A DNA stretch of 39,189 bases. It comes from Verrucomicrobiota bacterium (lineage in GTDB: Bacteria; Verrucomicrobiota; Verrucomicrobiia; Opitutales; JAKPNF01). The notes under the pieces are model-generated. The model was not told where the DNA came from and did no database searches. It worked only from the letters and a program-made list of their open reading frames with translations. How positions within the stretch are numbered: the first letter of the stretch is position 1; every line of letters starts with the position of its first letter. The translations under genes and the position numbers were made by a program. The stretch covers positions 1 to 39,189 of the forward strand of contig JAKPNF010000123.1 in NCBI GenBank assembly GCA_029548565.1, read 5' to 3'. Of this stretch, positions 33,876-39,189 are shown in pieces.

Positions 33876-34013
33876 AAATATTTTGTCGCGCTTTCTTGAC
33901 GTGATATGACTTTTATTGATGTTTTCGATTTTGCCGCTTTCCAAAATCGCTTATCCATTTGATTCTTATACACTAAGTAAGGAATTCTTCTGCTTGATTG
34001 ACGCCAAACGCTT

Positions 34014-34035
34014 TGTTAAAGTCGTCGGTTTAACA
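34014..34035. promoter_or_regulatory. Operator-like inverted repeat upstream of the fadL-like gene
   Basis: TGTTAAA and TTTAACA form perfect 7-base arms around 8 bases, 57 bases before the ATG at 34093. The geometry fits binding of a dimeric regulator. No second copy was noticed in the window. Confidence 0.3.
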
Positions 34036-34092
34036 GCCGGTTTTGTTCTTTTTCTCCTACCTCAATTAACACCCAAAACTCCTTAATCCCTT

Positions 34093-35352
34093 ATGAAAAA
34101 AATCCACGCCGCAGTGTGCGCGCTTGCGTCCGTTGCCATTTTGTATCCCTCCGGTTATCAGGTCATCGACCAAGGCTCCTCCAACATGGGCACCGCCATG
34201 GCGGGCGCCGTCACCAACGCCAACAACGACGCCTCCGCCGCGTTCTGGAACCCGTCGGCGGCCGTGTTTGTCGAGGGCAAGGGACGCTTGGAGCAAGGCG
34301 TCGCCTTCATCGTGCCGAGCTTCGAACTTAAAAACAGCTCGGGCACCCACCCCGCCGCCGCGGGCGGCGGCCCCATCAACGGCGTCGACGGTGGAAACGG
34401 CGGAAATTTCGCCTGGGTTCCCAGCTTGTTTGGCACCTATAAATTTGACGAGAAACTCTGGGGCACCCTTGCCATCACCGCCCCCTACGGGCTGGAAACC
34501 GAATACAGCGACGGCACCAATTTTATCGGGCGCTACCACGGCATCCGCAGCAAGCTCATGACGATCGACGTCAACCCCTCGCTGGCGTACAAATTCTCGG
34601 ACGAGTTTTCGATCGCCGGCGGTGTTTCCATCCAGTACATCGACGCGATACTCACCAGCCACATGGCCGGCGACACCTGGACGGAAGTCTCCGGCGACGG
34701 TTACTCCGTCGGCTTCAACCTGGGCGCCACCTACCAGTACGCCAAAGGCGGGCGCATCGGCGCGGCCTTCCGCTCGCAAGTCAACCACAAGCTCCACGGC
34801 ACGATGCTTATGCCCGGCAACAAGCTCGGCCGCCTGGAAGAGCAGGACATCTCTTGCGATCTGACGATCCCCAACTCCTTTGTCGTGGGTATTTACCAAC
34901 GGCTGGGCGGCTCTTTTTCGGAATTCGCCGTGATGCTCGACTACGGCTGGACAAACTGGAAGCAGTTCGACGAGCTGGTTATCAAGGGCGAAGACACCAC
35001 TTCCGTCACACAGGAGCGCTGGAAAAACACCTCGCGCCTATCCTTCGGCATCCACTACTACCCTTCCTGGAACGAAAACCTCACCTTCCGTGCCGGCTGC
35101 GCTTGGGACGAAAGCCCGATCAGCTCGCCGGAATTCCGCACCGTGCGCATCCCGGACAATGACCGTATTTGGGCGAGCTTCGGCGTGGGCTACACTTGGA
35201 ACAACATCCAATTCGACCTAGCCTACACCTATTTGATGTTCGACGATTCGTTCATGAACAACACGTCTGAGGCCATGACCAAAGGCACCGTCACGGGCAC
35301 CTACGTGGGCCACGCGCATATCGTGGGCATCACAGTGGGTTTAAAGTTTTAG
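34093..35352 (+). CDS. FadL/OmpP1-family outer-membrane channel
   Basis: This 419-residue protein has a short signal peptide, then the FadL N-terminal pattern: SGYQVIDQGSSNMGTAMAGAV followed by NNDASAAFWNPSAAVF (the NPA-type box). The rest alternates in the way of a beta-barrel, with aromatic strand ends (FDLAYTYLMF) and a final strand AHIVGITVGLKF ending in Phe, as outer-membrane assembly requires. FadL-type channels pass hydrophobic molecules such as long-chain fatty acids or aromatics. The mature N-terminus would plug the barrel. The gene is single and diverges from the GH2 unit. The substrate is not identifiable. Confidence 0.85.
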   Translation: MKKIHAAVCALASVAILYPSGYQVIDQGSSNMGTAMAGAVTNANNDASAAFWNPSAAVFVEGKGRLEQGVAFIVPSFELKNSSGTHPAAAGGGPINGVDGGNGGNFAWVPSLFGTYKFDEKLWGTLAITAPYGLETEYSDGTNFIGRYHGIRSKLMTIDVNPSLAYKFSDEFSIAGGVSIQYIDAILTSHMAGDTWTEVSGDGYSVGFNLGATYQYAKGGRIGAAFRSQVNHKLHGTMLMPGNKLGRLEEQDISCDLTIPNSFVVGIYQRLGGSFSEFAVMLDYGWTNWKQFDELVIKGEDTTSVTQERWKNTSRLSFGIHYYPSWNENLTFRAGCAWDESPISSPEFRTVRIPDNDRIWASFGVGYTWNNIQFDLAYTYLMFDDSFMNNTSEAMTKGTVTGTYVGHAHIVGITVGLKF

Positions 35353-35410
35353 GGACTGGGGAGCTGTCGCTGATCGAAATGGCATCGGAGTAGCGAACCC
35401 TGGATTTGCC

Positions 35411-35448
35411 CACCCGAAAGAATATCCCGTTGGGCTATTCTTCCGTTC
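35411..35448 (+). repeat. Second repeat family, copy B (after the fadL-like gene)
   Basis: It matches 4812-4849 at 31 of 38 positions. This copy folds better: AAGAATA/TATTCTT with inner CCC/GGG (35418-35442). Both copies lie 60-95 bases after a gene stop in the same direction as that gene. Confidence 0.6.
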
Positions 35449-35492
35449 CCGCGGTGAAAATCCTTCAGGGCGGATTTTCACTTGCGGGAAAG

Positions 35493-35529
35493 CTGCACGG
35501 AGCAAAAGTGGCCAGTGTGCAGTATTTTT
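35493..35529 (+). terminator. Possible terminator of the fadL-like gene
   Basis: CTGCAC (35493-35498) pairs with GTGCAG (35517-35522), followed at once by TATTTTTTT. The stem is only six bases and the loop is 18, so this is weak. Confidence 0.35.
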
Positions 35530-35741
35530 TTAGAAGGAGCTGGCGGATGGGCGTGAGGTTATTTTGGAAAAGAAAGATTTAGATGGGTGCCAGCTCCGTA
35601 AAGGGGTGCAGGGGACTGCGTCCCCTGCAGGTGCAAACCGTTCCCGGGTTCGTAGCTGAATAACAAAGCAAATATCTGTTATCCTTCGCCGCCTCCGCCA
35701 ACCCGCTCAGGTGCTATTTTAATTTCAAATACCCAACAAAC

Positions 35742-35782
35742 AAAAAAGCCGTTCACGCACTTTGTGCGTGAACGGCTTTTTT
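35742..35782 (-). terminator. Strong terminator after sdhB
   Basis: Perfect 19-base arms (35742-35760 and 35764-35782) with a TTT loop, GC-rich near the loop and with A/T runs at the base on both strands. It lies 13 bases after the sdhB stop. Confidence 0.92.
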
Positions 35783-35795
35783 TTGTGCGTCCGGA

Positions 35796-36572
35796 TTACT
35801 TCAGCAAGCCTAGCGTTTTCTTCACGCCGGCCACGAGATAATCGCGATTGAGCTGGGCGATGTGATCGAGTGTAATGCCCTTGGGGCAGGCGGCTTGGCA
35901 TTCGCCGAAGTTCGTGCAGTTGCCAAAGCCCTCGGCGTCCATTTGTTTGACCATGGCCAAGACGCGGCGGTCTTTCTCGGGCTTGCCTTGCGGCAGGGAG
36001 TTCAGCTGCGAGGCCTTGGCCGCCACAAAGAGCATGGCCGAGGCATTTTTGCAGGCGGCCACGCAGGCGCCGCAACCGATGCACGCGGCCGCGTCCATCG
36101 CGTAGTCGGCCACCGGCTTGGAAATGAGGATCGCGTTGGCGTCCTGGGTGCCGCCCGTGCGCGCGGAGATGAAGCCGCCGGCCTGGATGATGCGGTCAAA
36201 CGCCCCGCGGTCGACGATCAGGTCGCGGATGATGGGAAAGGACTTGCTGCGCCACGGTTCGATGGTGATGACGTCGCCGTCCTTGAACTTGCGCATGTGC
36301 AATTGGCAGACGGTGGTCTTGCGCTCGGGGCCGTGAGGAACGCCGTTGATCGTCATCGAGCACATGCCGCAGATGCCCTCGCGGCAGTCATGGTCGAACA
36401 CCACGGGCTCCTCGCCCTTGTGCACGAGCATCTCGTTCAAGATGTCGATCATCTCGAGGAACGAGGAGTCCTCGGAAACGCCGGAGAGCTTGTATTCGAC
36501 GAATTTGCCCGGGGCGCTTTTGTTTTTCTGGCGCCACATGCGCAGGGTGATTTTCATTCCTTCGCTAGACAT
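35796..36572 (-). CDS. sdhB: Succinate dehydrogenase/fumarate reductase iron-sulfur subunit
   Basis: This 258-residue subunit carries electrons from the flavoprotein to the membrane anchor. The [2Fe-2S] Cys residues are C63, C68 and C71 (CREGICGMC) with a fourth in TTVCQLHM. The remaining clusters use [14 protein letters not shown] and [16 protein letters not shown]. The insertion between these last motifs and the overall wording resemble the Bacteroidetes/Chlamydia/Verrucomicrobia (type B, diheme) branch, not the mitochondrial type. A later Met (MKITLRMW) at residue 6 is a possible start. It is the third gene of sdhCAB, 60 bases after sdhA. Confidence 0.95.
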   Translation of the reverse strand: MSSEGMKITLRMWRQKNKSAPGKFVEYKLSGVSEDSSFLEMIDILNEMLVHKGEEPVVFDHDCREGICGMCSMTINGVPHGPERKTTVCQLHMRKFKDGDVITIEPWRSKSFPIIRDLIVDRGAFDRIIQAGGFISARTGGTQDANAILISKPVADYAMDAAACIGCGACVAACKNASAMLFVAAKASQLNSLPQGKPEKDRRVLAMVKQMDAEGFGNCTNFGECQAACPKGITLDHIAQLNRDYLVAGVKKTLGLLK

Positions 36573-36632
36573 AAGATTGGAGAAGTTTGAGAGTTTTTAA
36601 ATGGTTTTTGGAAACAACGGGAAGGCTGCCTT

Positions 36633-38585
<1,953 letters not shown>

Positions 38586-38625
38586 AGGTCGATGCCTTTT
38601 TTAAAAGTTTTTAAATGGGTGGCGT

Positions 38626-39189
38626 TTATTTCGCGGCGGGCAATGGGCAAACGGTTTTTTGCGGGCACTTTGCCACGGGGCAATCGGTGCGCCCGCAGTT
38701 GTCAGCAGGCGTGCACTTGCCGCCTTTGGGGCAGTCAGCCTTGCAGGGAGCCAACGGGCAATTGACCTTCGCCTTCTCGCTGCCGTGCTTCAAGAAAATC
38801 GGGGACTGGCCGTCCCAGCCTTCCATTTTGTTGGCGGCGATGCCCTGCTCGATTTGTTTGACGGGGAAAATATTCACGCCATCCACGTACTTGGAAACAA
38901 GCACGCTGGCCGGCAGCGCGGCAAAGCCCACAAACAGCGCCAGCGCGTAAATACCCGCCAGGCAGCCGAAGACTTTTCTCAAAAGCTCGTTGCGCAGGCC
39001 GAGGGTCTGGAACAGCGAGGACGCCCCGTGGGAAATGTGGAAGGCCAGCAGCGCCACCGCCACAATATAAAAGCCCGCATACCAGTCGTTGGCAAAACCG
39101 TTGATGACCATGGCGTACACGTCGGGGATGGCCTTGCCGTCGGCGTTCACATACATGAGCGACTGGCTGACAGGCTCCAGGTTCTTCAC
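38626..39189 (-). CDS. sdhC: Succinate dehydrogenase cytochrome b subunit, partial, with Cys-rich C-terminal tail
   Basis: The window edge cuts this gene; 187 C-terminal residues are visible and the codon at the edge (GTG) is not necessarily the start. Two membrane helices remain (about visible residues 36-62 and 70-99). The first contains AFHISHG, with a His that is a likely heme ligand. In the five-helix type B anchor the C-terminus faces the periplasm. After the last helix comes a hydrophilic stretch and then a tail with eight Cys (144, 149, 153, 159, 165, 170, 175, 181), five of them followed by Pro. I know of no such tail as a standard part of this family. Confidence 0.88.
   Translation of the reverse strand: MKNLEPVSQSLMYVNADGKAIPDVYAMVINGFANDWYAGFYIVAVALLAFHISHGASSLFQTLGLRNELLRKVFGCLAGIYALALFVGFAALPASVLVSKYVDGVNIFPVKQIEQGIAANKMEGWDGQSPIFLKHGSEKAKVNCPLAPCKADCPKGGKCTPADNCGRTDCPVAKCPQKTVCPLPAAK

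Larger units (their letters stand above)
33797..34092. other. Divergent regulatory region between the GH2 unit and the fadL-like gene
   Basis: These 296 bases hold no gene. They are AT-rich compared with the flanks. They contain the GH2 promoter candidate and an operator-like palindrome (34014-34035); no good promoter for the fadL-like gene was found. Confidence 0.6.
35353..35741. other. Gene-free, hairpin-rich region
   Basis: No gene is seen. Between 35411 and 35640 lie, in order, the second repeat (35411-35448), a hairpin with CCCGC outer and GTGAAAATCC inner arms (35448-35488), a CTGCAC/GTGCAG hairpin followed by TATTTTTTT (35493-35529), 9-base arms GGAGCTGGC and GCCAGCTCC 44 bases apart (35536-35597), and GCAGGGGAC-TGC-GTCCCCTGC (35608-35628). 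The last 100 bases show nothing distinct. Confidence 0.6.

Noticed and set aside
35641-35741. Possible tRNA suggested by GGGTTCG near 35649
   Set aside because: No acceptor stem, anticodon arm or complete T-arm can be drawn around it.

Overview
The window reads as a contiguous piece of a GC-rich Gram-negative chromosome, most likely a member of Verrucomicrobiota close to Opitutales. This assignment is inferred from gene content and style, not from a search: a Bacteroidetes/Chlamydia-type three-subunit succinate dehydrogenase, a Gld-type ABC exporter followed by a DUF4340 and an AsmA-like protein, a TIGR03790 protein, Asp23-family proteins, large secreted glycoside hydrolases, and the almost complete absence of Shine-Dalgarno sequences. 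The first 21 bases (13 G, then a GAATTC site) look like a cloning or assembly edge, and sdhC is cut by the right edge. The length suits a fosmid-sized insert.

Layout. 343-3809 (minus): TIGR03790 protein, lemA, htpX. 4024-6734 (plus): infC with an acidic tail, then a Wzy/O-antigen-ligase-like membrane protein with TPR. 6751-8835 (minus): pssA coupled to an orphan RelE-like protein, then a hemolysin III/PAQR protein. 9144-12327 (minus): Na+/sugar symporter and galK, a tightly coupled galactose pair. 12520-14082 (minus): catalase. 14260-15981 (plus): purU and coaX. 16030-25887 (plus): ABC ATPase, GldF-like permease, GldG-like protein, DUF4340 protein, 957-residue AsmA-like protein, two Asp23-type proteins and thiE, apparently one envelope-directed transcription unit with an internal promoter at the Asp23 pair. 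25931-27682 (minus): trxB and a TIM-barrel protein with degraded active-site motifs. 27747-28583 (plus): tatD. 28658-33796 (minus): secreted GH2 beta-galactosidase-like enzyme, a glycine-rich exported protein and a GH32-fold protein. 34093-35352 (plus): FadL-type outer-membrane channel. 35796-39189 (minus): sdhC (partial), sdhA, sdhB, closed by a perfect terminator.

How the parts fit. The GH2 enzyme could release galactose outside the cytoplasm, and the symporter plus galactokinase could take it up and phosphorylate it, although the two loci are 19 kb apart. The ABC/Gld/DUF4340/AsmA/Asp23 block is the best candidate for a poorly described system: an exporter, two periplasmic or membrane partners, a giant lipid-transport-like protein and a membrane-anchored Asp23 scaffold.

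The most unusual non-coding signals are (i) a dispersed 3'-end repeat, present three times directly after htpX, galK and purU in the same orientation relative to the preceding gene, one copy carrying an 87-bp insertion of three mini-hairpins; (ii) near-consensus promoters whose -10 box ends 6 bp before the start codon of purU and tatD, predicting leaderless mRNAs; (iii) a hairpin-rich 230-bp stretch after the fadL-like gene that shares a 38-bp motif with the region after infC; and (iv) a cysteine-rich C-terminal tail on SdhC.
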